From JABDDM01 sp038240295 (GTDB lineage Bacteria > Bacteroidota > Ignavibacteria > Palsa-1295): a stretch of 53,120 nt of DNA. The notes under the pieces are model-generated. The model was not told the origin of the DNA and ran no database searches. It saw nothing but the letters and a program-made list of their open reading frames with translations. Shown piece by piece: positions 7,926 through 16,313 of the stretch. The first letter of the stretch is position 1; each line of letters begins with the position of its first letter. The stretch is from NCBI GenBank assembly GCA_038240295.1, contig JBBSDW010000003.1:1-53120 (forward strand), written 5' to 3'. Position numbers and translations under genes: made by a program.

Positions 7926-8715
7926 CTGCTGGTAGGGTTCACCAACAACCGAACCGTGTGGAGGGAAGCGCTGCCTACCTCTCTTTCTCTTAAGCTCAAA
8001 AGTAACCAAACCGCATCAGAAGGAAGCAGCGCTTCCTTCCACACAAGTAAATTTTTGCTTCAGACTTAGGGGATCCCCATCACCAAAACCATGTGGAGGG
8101 AAGCGCAGCTTACCTCTCTTCCGCTTAAACTCATGAGTTGCCCCACTCCTTCAGACGGAAGCAGCGCGTCCGTCCACACAGTTAAATTTTACTAATAACG
8201 CAGGAATGCCCACAGACCAAACTGTGTGGAGGGAAGCGCTGCTTACCGCTTCCGCTTAGGCTCATGAGTTGCCCCACTCCTTCAGACGGAAGCGGCGCTT
8301 CCGTCCACACAAGTTAAATTTTACTAATAACTCGGGGATGCCCACATACCAATCCGTGTGGAGGGAAGCGCTGCTTACCTCTCTTTCGTTCAAGCTCAAA
8401 AGTTACCAAACTACATCAGAATGAAGCAGCGCTTCCTTCCACACGATAAGCATTTTGCTTCAGACTTAGGGGATGCCCACCAGCCAAACCGTGTGGAGGG
8501 AAGCACTGCTTCCCTCTCTCCCTCTTAAACTCAAAAGTGACCAAACCCGATCAGAAGGAAGCAGCGCTTCCTTTCTCACAGGTGAATTTTGGCTTGAAGC
8601 AAAGGGGACGCTGCCAGCTTTTACACTCACTATTTGAACGCCGCTGCCAGCTCTCGTGTTATTTCGCCGTCAATTTGCCTGATTAGGGGCAAGCTTAACC
8701 AACCTGAAGGTATTC
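7926..8715. other. Gene-free spacer dominated by repeats
   Basis: No convincing gene lies between the esterase and tdh. The first 650 bases are the five-unit repeat array listed separately; short open frames there are by-products of the repeats. The last 130 bases (8585-8715) should contain the promoter and leader of tdh, but I see no clear consensus elements. Confidence 0.7.
7956..8580. repeat. Five tandem MITE-like hairpin units, about 133-bp period
   Basis: Units begin at 7956, 8091, 8224, 8356 and 8491 (spacings 135, 133, 132, 135). Each starts with GTGTGGAGGGAAGCGCTGCT or a close variant and ends 87-89 bp later with its near-perfect reverse complement (GCAGCGCTTCCTTCCACAC), so each can fold into a long hairpin. 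The roughly 45-bp spacers between units are also conserved. Units 1, 4 and 5 resemble each other (AGCTCAAAAGT core), and units 2 and 3 form a second subtype (CTCATGAGTTGCCCC core). This suggests stepwise duplication. A related GTGTGGAG...AAGCGC motif recurs at 52880. Confidence 0.9.
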
Positions 8716-9795
8716 ATGGCCCAAACGATGATGGCGCTCCGCAAAACCAAACGTGGACGCGGAGCAGAAATGCAGGAAATCCCGATTCCGGAGATCAAGC
8801 CGAACGAAGTCCTCATCAAGATCCACGCTTCGAGCCTCTGCGGCACCGACGTCCATATTTACGAGTGGGATTCGTGGGCGCAGTCGCGCATTAAGACTGT
8901 CCCCTATACCGTCGGCCATGAGACGACAGGGCAGGTCATGAAGGCTGGCGCGGTTGTCTCGCGAGTCAAAGAGGGCGACATCGTTTCGGTCGAGACGCAT
9001 ATCCCTTGTCTGCACTGTAAGCAGTGCTTGACAGGTCAGATGCATATCTGCCACAATCTTCAGATCCTCGGTGTCGATCGCGACGGTGCATTTGCCGAGT
9101 ATCTCGTCGTGCCTGAAGTCGTGCTCTGGAAGAACGACACCAGCATTGCGCCTGAATTCTTATCCATCCAGGAGCCGCTCGGTAATGCCGTTCATGCAAC
9201 ATTGATCGAACCGGTGCATGGCAAATCCGTTGCGATCCTGGGTGATGGTCCTATCGGATTATTTGCGGTTGGAGTTGCGCGTGCCTGCGGTGCAACCAAA
9301 ATTTTTCTGACCGGTCTCGATCCTTTTCGTCTTAACATCGGCAAGCAGATGGGTGCTGATGTGATCATCAATGTCGCGAAAGAAGATGCCGTGCAGGTCA
9401 TCAAAGATGCGACTGATGGATTGGGCGCGGATGTTGCGCTCGAAATGTCGGGTGCGAATCAATCGATGCAGGCAGGCATTGCAGCGCTTCGACGCGGCGG
9501 CAGGTTTTGCTTCTTTGGTATCTACAAAGACAATCTTGTACCGACGCCGCTCAACGATATCGTCTTCAACGGCGGCACGTTCTATGGCATCAATGGCAGG
9601 TTGATGTTCGATACGTGGTTTACTGTTTCGAATTTGCTTTCGTCGAAACGGTTGGATGTGACGCCAGTCGTCACGCATAAAATGCCGCTCACAAATTTTG
9701 AAGAAGCCTTCGAACTTATGATCGAAGTGCCAAAGAAAGTCGGGAAGATCGTACTCTTTCCCGATTCGCAGTTCATGACGAACGGCACTCACTAA
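8716..9795 (+). CDS. tdh: L-threonine 3-dehydrogenase
   Basis: A 359-residue zinc-dependent medium-chain dehydrogenase that oxidises L-threonine to 2-amino-3-ketobutyrate with NAD+. The catalytic zinc ligands appear as Cys42 (SLCGTDVH) with His68-Glu69 (GHET). Four structural zinc cysteines lie at 98, 101, 104 and 112, with the same spacing as E. coli Tdh. A Rossmann motif GDGPIG follows, and ALEMSGAN and GGRFCFFGIY are typical of the family. ATG 8716 gives the normal N-terminus. The partner ligase gene kbl, often adjacent, is not in this window, so the product may be split elsewhere. Confidence 0.92.
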   Translation: MAQTMMALRKTKRGRGAEMQEIPIPEIKPNEVLIKIHASSLCGTDVHIYEWDSWAQSRIKTVPYTVGHETTGQVMKAGAVVSRVKEGDIVSVETHIPCLHCKQCLTGQMHICHNLQILGVDRDGAFAEYLVVPEVVLWKNDTSIAPEFLSIQEPLGNAVHATLIEPVHGKSVAILGDGPIGLFAVGVARACGATKIFLTGLDPFRLNIGKQMGADVIINVAKEDAVQVIKDATDGLGADVALEMSGANQSMQAGIAALRRGGRFCFFGIYKDNLVPTPLNDIVFNGGTFYGINGRLMFDTWFTVSNLLSSKRLDVTPVVTHKMPLTNFEEAFELMIEVPKKVGKIVLFPDSQFMTNGTH

Positions 9796-9822
9796 TTCTC
9801 GCTCAAATCTTACTATAATATC

Positions 9823-10701
9823 ATGCCCAATACTGAAACAGCAACGACCATCGAAGAACCGAAGACCACTCTCCTGCAGATCGGTCACTCCCCTGACCCT
9901 GACGATGCATTCATGTTCTATGGCTTTGCGTCAAAGAAGGTAACGATCCCCGGTTTCGAGATCGATCACGTGCTCGCCGATATTCAATCGCTCAATAAAC
10001 GCGCGATGCGCGGCGAACTTCCGGTGACAGCGATCAGTGCGCATGCTTATCCCTACGTTTCGGATAAATACTGGATCATGAAAACCGGCGCCTCGATGGG
10101 TGAAGGTTACGGACCGATCATCGTTTCGAAAAAATATTCGACGATGGAAGAACTTCGCGCAAACAATGCGACAATCGGTCAGCCGGGTAAACTCACCACG
10201 GCCAATCTGCTGCTCAAAGTGTGGTTCGGCGACATCCGCTCGATCGAAATGGAGTTCGACAAATTGATCGATGCCGTTCTCAACGACGAGATCGATGCTG
10301 GTTTGCTTATTCACGAAGGTCAGATCACGTGGAAGGATTATGGCCTGAACAAGCTCGCAGATTTTGGTGAGCTGTGGCAAGCGCAGTCGGGTGGGCTTCC
10401 GCTTCCGCTCGGGCTCGATTGTGTCCGCAAAGATCTCGGAATGGAAACCGCGCAGGCAATTTCTACAGCTCTTCAGGAATCGATCCGAGTCAGCTACGAC
10501 AATCAGGATCAGTCGATCCCCTACGCGCTCGAATGGGGTCGCGGCATCAGCGCAGAATTGGGCAGCACGTTCGTCAAGATGTATGTCAACGAAGTAACCC
10601 TCGACATGGGCGAGCGCGGCAAAAAAGCGCTTGACATGCTCTTCAAGATGGGCTCGGATAAAGGGATCATTCCTGAGGTTGGCGAGATTGAGTTGGTGTG
10701 A
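9823..10701 (+). CDS. MqnA/MqnD/periplasmic-binding-fold family protein (futalosine pathway candidate)
   Basis: A 292-residue cytoplasmic protein with the MqnD-like opening motif IGHSPDPDDAFMFYGFA, followed by DIQSLNKRAMRGELPVTAISAHAYPY and GLLIHEGQITW, both characteristic of the MqnA/MqnD family. MqnD makes 1,4-dihydroxy-6-naphthoate for menaquinone by the futalosine route. The canonical MqnD motif is SPCPNDTF; here it is SPDPDDAF, so this may be a related enzyme or ligand-binding paralogue rather than MqnD itself. No other mqn gene is adjacent. It starts 28 bases after tdh, possibly in the same transcript. Confidence 0.75.
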   Translation: MPNTETATTIEEPKTTLLQIGHSPDPDDAFMFYGFASKKVTIPGFEIDHVLADIQSLNKRAMRGELPVTAISAHAYPYVSDKYWIMKTGASMGEGYGPIIVSKKYSTMEELRANNATIGQPGKLTTANLLLKVWFGDIRSIEMEFDKLIDAVLNDEIDAGLLIHEGQITWKDYGLNKLADFGELWQAQSGGLPLPLGLDCVRKDLGMETAQAISTALQESIRVSYDNQDQSIPYALEWGRGISAELGSTFVKMYVNEVTLDMGERGKKALDMLFKMGSDKGIIPEVGEIELV

Positions 10702-10723
10702 CGGTTACTCACGATGTTATTTT

Positions 10724-12076
10724 ATGCGGATAAGATATCTGCTCCTTCTACTTTGTTGCCTCTCTTCCACCACTGTGGCGCGCGCGTGATGGGAGCCGGT
10801 GCTTATCGATACCAATGCCAGGTTCGAACAGGCGGTCTTTACCGATTCGCTTACTGGATACATTTTAGGCTATAGCAATCCGCCGCAGCAGCTTCCCCTT
10901 CTTTATCGGACGTTCGATGGCGGAGAAACCTGGAGTCGCTTACGATTTCCTTTCGATACTACTGCCAACGAGTTTCCAACGTTGTACGCCTGGGGCCAGC
11001 ATGATATTTATCTTTTCACCGTCTCGCACGGGCTGATCGTGAGCCATGGTGGAGATCCGATGTGGGAGACACTTGCACTCCCCAAATCTCACTTTGGCAA
11101 TATTTACTACGGTCTATCCTCCGCAGGCTCGCTGGTTCGCTTCAGCTATGATTTGTGTATTTGCAGGTCTCTACCGACTCCGGCCAAACGTATCACAGTG
11201 CCGAGGACAATGTATTGGCAACGAAGTGGGTGATGCCGACATCTCCGAAGATCGAGGCCCTGTATTTGGATAGTTCGACCTGGATTTTTGCGTCGAAGAC
11301 TCCGGAAGGTATCGCTACGTTGCTTAGCACGAACGCCGGAAAGTTCTGGTCTTATTTCCATCAGTCCCTCGGTGGTTCGGACTCGAATCTTAGCTATCAA
11401 CCAGTCAAGGCACCTGACGGAAGTTCGGTTTGGGCTTACAATGTCGGCTATGGACCTCGCAGCGAAGGACCCGGCGATTTTCTTGTCTCGAAAGACTCCG
11501 GCCGGACCTGGACGGTTACGGGGAAGACACTCGGTCCTCGCTCGGTAACACTGGCACCAGCTGGAGGCAACGACTTGTAGGCAAGCGGCACAACCGACGA
11601 TACACTTGGTACGAACAGCCGCGTTACCTCCGTCTTCCACAGCGTGAACGGCGGAGCGTCGTGGAATATCGACTCGAGTTCGATCGCACTTGGCCAGATT
11701 AAGTATATCTATTTCGCAGATCCGCGCCACGGATGGATCGTTTCTGATTCCAAACGAGGTGGCTTCAAAAATGGAATGTTTGTCTATCGCTATGTTCCCG
11801 ATGGCTTGAGCGTTGCAGCAAAGCTGGTCTCGAACGCATCGCTCACTGTCTTCCCAAATCCAGCGTCTTCGAGCATCTCGCTTCGGTTTAACCTGGCGCA
11901 GACTCCCGACAAAATTGAGATCGTCGACGCGATCGGACGAACAGTTTATGCAAGGTCAGGAACAACTGGAAAACGATCTGCATGTCGATACACGATCGTT
12001 CCCGAAAGGGTACTATAATGTTCGTGTTCGGACGCGAGGTGAGTTCGTGGTAAGATCGTTTGTGATCGTTCGGTGA
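10724..12076 (+). pseudogene. Broken gene for a T9SS-exported YCF48/BNR-repeat protein
   Basis: The pieces form one recognisable protein. A signal peptide starts at ATG 10724 (MRIRYLLLLLCCLSSTTVARA), followed by an in-frame TGA at 10787-10789, then beta-propeller-like repeats (LYRTFDGGETWSRL, STDSGQTYHSAED, SKDSGRTWTVTGK). A frame change falls near 11150 and a TAG at 11578-11580. A C-terminal sorting domain begins at about 11820 (LTVFPNPASSSISLRF) and is split by another frame change near 11950, ending with KGYYNVRVRTRGEF and SFVIVR. With two stops and two frameshifts, it is unlikely to make product. Intact genes lie on both sides. Confidence 0.85.
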
Positions 12077-12109
12077 TGTTCAAGCACTGAACGCTTCCGT
12101 CAGCGAAGC

Positions 12110-12439
12110 TTAATTCTCTTTTGGATAAAAAATGATCTCGAGCGCATTGCCGGATGGGTCGTAGATGTAGAAGGATTCCGATTGATCACGGTGGCGCTTG
12201 ATGATTGAGCCGGATTTGGCGGCTTCTGCGATTAGCTCTTCGCGTGTTTCTACTCGATAGGCGATGTGTGGCGGATGTTCGCCTTTTGTTACGAACGCGA
12301 TCTTCACACCTCCGCTTGAGATCAGTGCCCAGCTTTTATCAAGATAGAGGACTTGTGTGTCGGGAAAGGTCGCACGATAAAATTCTACTGTCCCTTGAAT
12401 GTTCTCGGTTTCGAATGCGAGATGATCGAAATGCATCAT
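12110..12439 (-). CDS. VOC-superfamily (glyoxalase/dioxygenase-like) protein
   Basis: A 109-residue single-module vicinal-oxygen-chelate protein. The start MMHFDHLAFETENI at 12439 is chosen because it opens the typical first strand with its metal-ligand His, and because it overlaps the GH105 stop (ATGA). The C-terminal SFYIYDPSGNALEIIFY contains the usual DPxGN and the Glu ligand. VOC proteins of this size act as lyases, epimerases or resistance proteins and often dimerise. The last gene of the uronate operon; its substrate is unknown, and detoxifying a keto-aldehyde by-product is one possibility. Confidence 0.75.
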   Translation of the reverse strand: MMHFDHLAFETENIQGTVEFYRATFPDTQVLYLDKSWALISSGGVKIAFVTKGEHPPHIAYRVETREELIAEAAKSGSIIKRHRDQSESFYIYDPSGNALEIIFYPKEN

Positions 12440-13449
12440 TGGACAAATTCGGATAATGCGAGTAAGTATGCGCCTGTCCCCCACCACCACTCTCCGGTCG
12501 CGAGGGATTTGTAATATTCAACCGTGCCAGGCCAAGTGCCTTCGGAGGTTTGCATGAATTTTCCTTCCGCATCGACACAAGCGGCAAGACCATTGAACGC
12601 AGCAGTGATCACGTGCTCATGACCGCTCAAGACACCCAAATCCGCAGCACGCTTGAATGCGAAGAGATTCATCGCAGAGGCCGAGCTTTCAGGATAGGCA
12701 TCGGGATCATCGAGGATCGTACGCCATAAGCCAGATTCGGTTTGAAGCGGCGCAAGTGCATTTGCGAGCATGATAAATTTTTGCTTCAATACACTGCGGT
12801 CGTCGGTTTCTAACAACGGCAGAACTTCGGCCGCCGTCATCATCACCCAGCCGTTCCCACGTGCCCATGAACCTTGACTTCGAATAGCCGAAGCATTCTC
12901 TTTGCAATGAATAAAGAATGGCTTCTCACCATCTTTCAGAATTCGCAAGTGCGAAGTGACTTGGGACATCGCTTCAGCTTGCCACGGCCTGCTCAAATAC
13001 AAACCAAGTTTCGCAAGCGGCACCGCAGAATAATAAACGGTGTCGATATAGATATTCGGAAGATCGACGTTGTGCAGGATCACGCCGTCGCCGTTGCGAA
13101 GCGCTTTGTGAAGCATAAAGTCATAAATGCGCTCGGCGGTCTCATCGAGTTGCAAGCGCACTTCCGGAAACCACTTAACGATCTCGGGATAAAGCAAACC
13201 AAAACTCCATGAGCCGCAAAAATAGTTAACATGCAGCTGCTCGCTCATGTGAAAATGCACCCACGTCTTCAAGTACGCATACGCCCGTTCGTCGTACTTC
13301 GCCGAGAGGCTGCGCAGCAAGCCATACATCGCCAGTGCCTGTCCCCAATCGGTTGATTGGGATTGCGCGCGATATCGAGCGATCCAGGAATTACGAACAC
13401 GCTCGATAAGCTCGATCGCCCGCTCGGATGTTGGTTGGCTACTCACCAT
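12436..13449 (-). CDS. Glycoside hydrolase family 105/88, unsaturated glucuronyl/galacturonyl hydrolase
   Basis: A 337-residue (alpha/alpha)6-barrel hydrolase that hydrates and splits the unsaturated uronic acid left at the end of oligosaccharides by polysaccharide lyases. Motifs: WARGNGWVMMTAAEVLP, PESSASAMNLFAF and the C-terminal TGEWWWGTGAYLLALSE, all typical of YteR-like GH105 enzymes. No signal peptide is seen, so it should act in the cytoplasm on imported disaccharides. It sits between the VOC and KDPG aldolase genes with a 3-base gap upstream. The context makes pectin, rhamnogalacturonan or another uronate polymer the likely source. Confidence 0.85.
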   Translation of the reverse strand: MVSSQPTSERAIELIERVRNSWIARYRAQSQSTDWGQALAMYGLLRSLSAKYDERAYAYLKTWVHFHMSEQLHVNYFCGSWSFGLLYPEIVKWFPEVRLQLDETAERIYDFMLHKALRNGDGVILHNVDLPNIYIDTVYYSAVPLAKLGLYLSRPWQAEAMSQVTSHLRILKDGEKPFFIHCKENASAIRSQGSWARGNGWVMMTAAEVLPLLETDDRSVLKQKFIMLANALAPLQTESGLWRTILDDPDAYPESSASAMNLFAFKRAADLGVLSGHEHVITAAFNGLAACVDAEGKFMQTSEGTWPGTVEYYKSLATGEWWWGTGAYLLALSEFVQ

Positions 13450-13452
13450 CGG

Positions 13453-14085
13453 TCAACGCTTTGCCGCTGCAACAGCCATTCTCGCACGTGCTCTGACTTC
13501 ACCAAAACCTTTTTGATCGATGTCGAGATCGGTCACGAGCGAGGAGCCTAACCCAACAGCTGAAGCACCGGCGGTAAACCACTCGCTTACATTGGACGGC
13601 GTGACACCATTCGTCGGCACGAAGCGGATATCCGGCAACGGTCCACGAATCGCTTTGATGTAATCGGGACCAAGCCCCGCAAGCGGAAAAAGCTTGACGA
13701 AGTCGGCGCCGGCGATCGATGCCTGCCATGCTTCCGTCGGAGTCAGTGCGCCGATCATCGAAGCCACTCCAACCTGCTGCGCGACGGCGAGCATATCGAG
13801 ATCGGTGACCGGACTCACCAAAAACTTCGCGCCGCGCTCGACTGCTTTCATTGCAGCTTCGACACCGATCACTGTTCCGGCGCCCACAAGCATATCAGGA
13901 CAGGCACGCTCAACGATCTGGATCGCATCAAGTGCGTTCTTGCTGTTCAGCGTGATCTCGATCGTCTTGATGCCTTCTTCAAAAAGCGCGGTGGCAAGTT
14001 CTTCGATGCGCTCTATTCTCTGCAACCTGATAACGGCAAAGAGTCGTGCATCGAGAATGCGTTTAACAATTGCTGAAGTGGCCAT
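13453..14085 (-). CDS. eda: KDPG/KHG aldolase (2-dehydro-3-deoxy-phosphogluconate aldolase)
   Basis: A 210-residue class I aldolase that splits 2-keto-3-deoxy-6-phosphogluconate into pyruvate and glyceraldehyde 3-phosphate. The catalytic Glu43 (TIEITL) and Schiff-base Lys131 (ADFVKLFP) match the positions in E. coli Eda, and the phosphate/glycine loop VPTNGV is present. It lies between the RraA-like and GH105 genes. The kinase that would make its substrate (KdgK) is not in the operon, so the kinase must be elsewhere, or this enzyme may work on an unphosphorylated keto-deoxy acid. Confidence 0.9.
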   Translation of the reverse strand: MATSAIVKRILDARLFAVIRLQRIERIEELATALFEEGIKTIEITLNSKNALDAIQIVERACPDMLVGAGTVIGVEAAMKAVERGAKFLVSPVTDLDMLAVAQQVGVASMIGALTPTEAWQASIAGADFVKLFPLAGLGPDYIKAIRGPLPDIRFVPTNGVTPSNVSEWFTAGASAVGLGSSLVTDLDIDQKGFGEVRARARMAVAAAKR

Positions 14086-14091
14086 GCGTGT

Positions 14092-14748
14092 TTAAAAGGT
14101 CTTGAAACTTTTGAATAATTCAACTGCGCTGACACCCTGCTCGAGTCCGAGCGCGGTCTTGCGTTCGCCGGTGAGCGTCGCGTCGAGTTCGGTCAGAAGC
14201 GAATTCAGCATTGTTTGCGGTAGGGCGATCACACCGTTCGCATCTCCAAAAATAATATCACCGGGCGAAACATCGACTCCGCCGATCGTGATCGGCACGT
14301 TATAAGAATGCATGTAACCGCGCCGGCGGATATCTTTTACGGTGCGATACGTCCCGAAGATCGGGAATCCAAGTTGTGCAATTTGTTCGAAATCGCGAAC
14401 GCCTCCATTGACCACAGCTCCCCTGGCACCGCGTGCGAGTGCGCGGCTCGACATGAGTCCTCCCCAAAGCGCAGCATCGATGTCATCATCGGCTGCAACC
14501 AGCACAACAGCATCCTTCGGAATACTATCGATCATTTCGAGCAACGTATCGATCTCGACATACTCGCTCGTAGACACGACGCGGCAAGGATACGCGAAGC
14601 CCGCAACTTTTAATGACGCGGAAAATGGAATCGACTGTATCGAATGATGAAGGATCTGTCCCGAGATTCGCATCCGGTCCATGGTGTCGCTGATAAGCGG
14701 CGTGAAAAGCGACTCGATAAATTCAAGCTGCGGATGGCGTTCCTTCAT
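14092..14748 (-). CDS. RraA-like / HMG aldolase family protein
   Basis: A 218-residue protein of the RraA fold. The conserved block WGGLMSSRALARGARG followed by AVVNGGVRD holds the Gly-rich metal/substrate loop and the Arg118-Asp119 pair used by 4-hydroxy-4-methyl-2-oxoglutarate and related oxo-acid aldolases. It is longer than the roughly 160-residue RNase E inhibitor RraA, which fits the metabolic branch. It begins inside the end of the cupin gene (overlap 14745-14748). Within this operon a pyruvate-releasing aldolase or oxaloacetate decarboxylase role is likely, but the exact substrate cannot be read from sequence. Confidence 0.8.
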   Translation of the reverse strand: MKERHPQLEFIESLFTPLISDTMDRMRISGQILHHSIQSIPFSASLKVAGFAYPCRVVSTSEYVEIDTLLEMIDSIPKDAVVLVAADDDIDAALWGGLMSSRALARGARGAVVNGGVRDFEQIAQLGFPIFGTYRTVKDIRRRGYMHSYNVPITIGGVDVSPGDIIFGDANGVIALPQTMLNSLLTELDATLTGERKTALGLEQGVSAVELFKSFKTF

Positions 14749-15536
14749 CGCAGACCTGTCGGCATCGATTCGAAGCCCGGCTGCACGTTCACATTCGCGA
14801 GCGTCCGCCAGGTATCATCTTCAAGCGAACAAAGCACCCAGCAGAAATTTACCGGATAGCCTGGCGCCGCGACATTCGGATGATAACCGCGGACGATCGT
14901 TACAGCATCGTCTTCATAAACCGGCTGGACGAATTCGGGATTGTCAAGATCGGAATAAATGAACTGCGTGCCGAACCCCGGCTTCGGCATTTCAAAGAAA
15001 AGGTAAAGCTCCTCGCGCGTGGCGGCATGTTCGTGCGGCGGCCACGATGTCCAGTTGCCGGGCTTCGACATCGTCACTCCCATGAGCAGCCGTGAGCCTT
15101 CGACATTTTCAGCGATCACTTTATGAATGTCGCGGTAGTAGGGCTCCGCACCGACATGGAGCGTGAGCGAATCGCTTTTCTCAACTTCATTCTTGAAGTT
15201 GACATATTTCGTCGGCCAGGTTTTTTCAGTCGGGGCGGAAGCTTCCACAATGTCAACGCTTGTTTTCGCGCTAACCGAAAATTCCGCGCCGCGCGAAACG
15301 TAGACGCCATCGAACCGGGAAAGCTGAAAACTCTCACCAGCAACCGTGACGGTCGCTTCGCCTTTCATGCAAAGCAGCGTCGTTTCGCGTCCCTCGTTCG
15401 TCGCCCTCACAGACTGATTCTGTCCAAGAATAATGCGCCCAGCATGTATCGCTTTGAATTCAGAGTTCTCCGGTGTGATCGAAATATTCCGGCCATTCGC
15501 AGAAGCAGTATTTCTAAAGAGCCAATCAGATGTCAT
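14745..15536 (-). CDS. KduI/IolB-family cupin isomerase
   Basis: A 263-residue two-cupin protein. The C-terminal cupin shows the metal site PPHEH (His168, His170), Glu175 (REELY) and His219 (GYHP), as in 5-keto-4-deoxyuronate isomerase (KduI) and 5-deoxyglucuronate isomerase (IolB). GNWTSWPPHEH and the N-terminal strand pattern are closer to IolB, while the setting beside kduD and GH105 fits KduI, which converts 5-keto-4-deoxyuronate to 2,5-diketo-3-deoxygluconate. No inositol genes are present, so the KduI role is more likely. It is cytoplasmic and starts 9 bases after the kduD stop. Confidence 0.8.
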   Translation of the reverse strand: MTSDWLFRNTASANGRNISITPENSEFKAIHAGRIILGQNQSVRATNEGRETTLLCMKGEATVTVAGESFQLSRFDGVYVSRGAEFSVSAKTSVDIVEASAPTEKTWPTKYVNFKNEVEKSDSLTLHVGAEPYYRDIHKVIAENVEGSRLLMGVTMSKPGNWTSWPPHEHAATREELYLFFEMPKPGFGTQFIYSDLDNPEFVQPVYEDDAVTIVRGYHPNVAAPGYPVNFCWVLCSLEDDTWRTLANVNVQPGFESMPTGLR

Positions 15537-15545
15537 AGGATAAAC

Positions 15546-16313
15546 TTAGTAAGCCATGAAGCCGCCATCGATCACGAGAACGTGACCGTTCATATAGTCC
15601 GAAGCTTTTGATGCGAGATAAACGATGGTGCCGGCAAGATCGTCCGGTTCGCCATATCGACCGGCAGGAATGCGCGCAAGTATCTGTGCGCTCCGTTCCG
15701 AATTCGATCGAAGCGCCGCCGTTGCTTCGGTTCGGATGTAACCTGGTGCGATCGCATTGACACAAACGCCGTATTTCGCCCATTCATTTGCAAGCGCTTT
15801 TGTCAGTTGTGCGACTCCGCCTTTTGCCGCAGCGTATGCCGCAACATTGAGTCCTCCACTAAAGGATAGTAACGATGCAAGATTTACGATCTTCCCGCTC
15901 CCCTGTTCGATCATCAATTTGCCGACGGCCTGCGCCCAACCGAAGACCGCGTTGAGATTTGTATTGACTACGTCGTTCCAGTCTTTGCCGGTGATGTCGA
16001 TCGCGGCGGCGCGACGAATGATGCCTGCATTGTTGATCAGAATGTCGATCGTCCCAAACTGGCTTATGGCTTTTTGCAGCGTTGTCATCATGTCGCTCGC
16101 ATCGGTCACGTCGCCCGGCGCAATGAGCACTTTTGTTGACATGAGGCTTGCAGTTTCTTTCAAACCATCTTCATCGCGAGCTACAAGCACAACGTTTGCG
16201 CCGGCATTGCTCAACGCAATTGCGGCCGCCCGGCCAAGCCCGCGCGATGCACCAGTGACGATGGCCGTCTTGCCATCGAGCGCGAACTGTTCGTGCAGGA
16301 AGGATTCGCTCAC
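15546..16313 (-). CDS. kduD: SDR oxidoreductase, KduD-like 2-deoxy-D-gluconate 3-dehydrogenase
   Basis: A 255-residue classical short-chain dehydrogenase. Visible: TGASRGLG (20-27) for the cofactor, NNAG (95-98), Ser147 region, and YAAAK with Tyr160 and Lys164. The stretches INNAGIIRRA, LNAVFGWAQAVGKLMIEQGSGKI and NAIAPGYIRTEATAALR match KduD, which reduces 2,5-diketo-3-deoxygluconate to 2-keto-3-deoxygluconate. The neighbouring cupin isomerase and KDPG aldolase support this. Its start overlaps the end of the FAD monooxygenase (ATGA type), so the two are coupled. Confidence 0.82.
   Translation of the reverse strand: MSESFLHEQFALDGKTAIVTGASRGLGRAAAIALSNAGANVVLVARDEDGLKETASLMSTKVLIAPGDVTDASDMMTTLQKAISQFGTIDILINNAGIIRRAAAIDITGKDWNDVVNTNLNAVFGWAQAVGKLMIEQGSGKIVNLASLLSFSGGLNVAAYAAAKGGVAQLTKALANEWAKYGVCVNAIAPGYIRTEATAALRSNSERSAQILARIPAGRYGEPDDLAGTIVYLASKASDYMNGHVLVIDGGFMAY

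Noticed and set aside
7956..8580. CRISPR array
   Set aside because: Units are 87-89 bp hairpins with conserved spacers; CRISPR repeats are shorter and spacers unique. No cas genes are present.
7926..8715. Small proteins encoded by the repeat array
   Set aside because: Frames such as 7859-8044 on the minus strand are made of the repeat itself and have no independent support.
10724..12076. Recoded stop codons (TGA or TAG read as amino acids)
   Set aside because: Other intact genes here end with TGA or TAG (for example ogg with TAG, the mqnD-like gene with TGA), and the same gene also has frameshifts, so decay or error is simpler.
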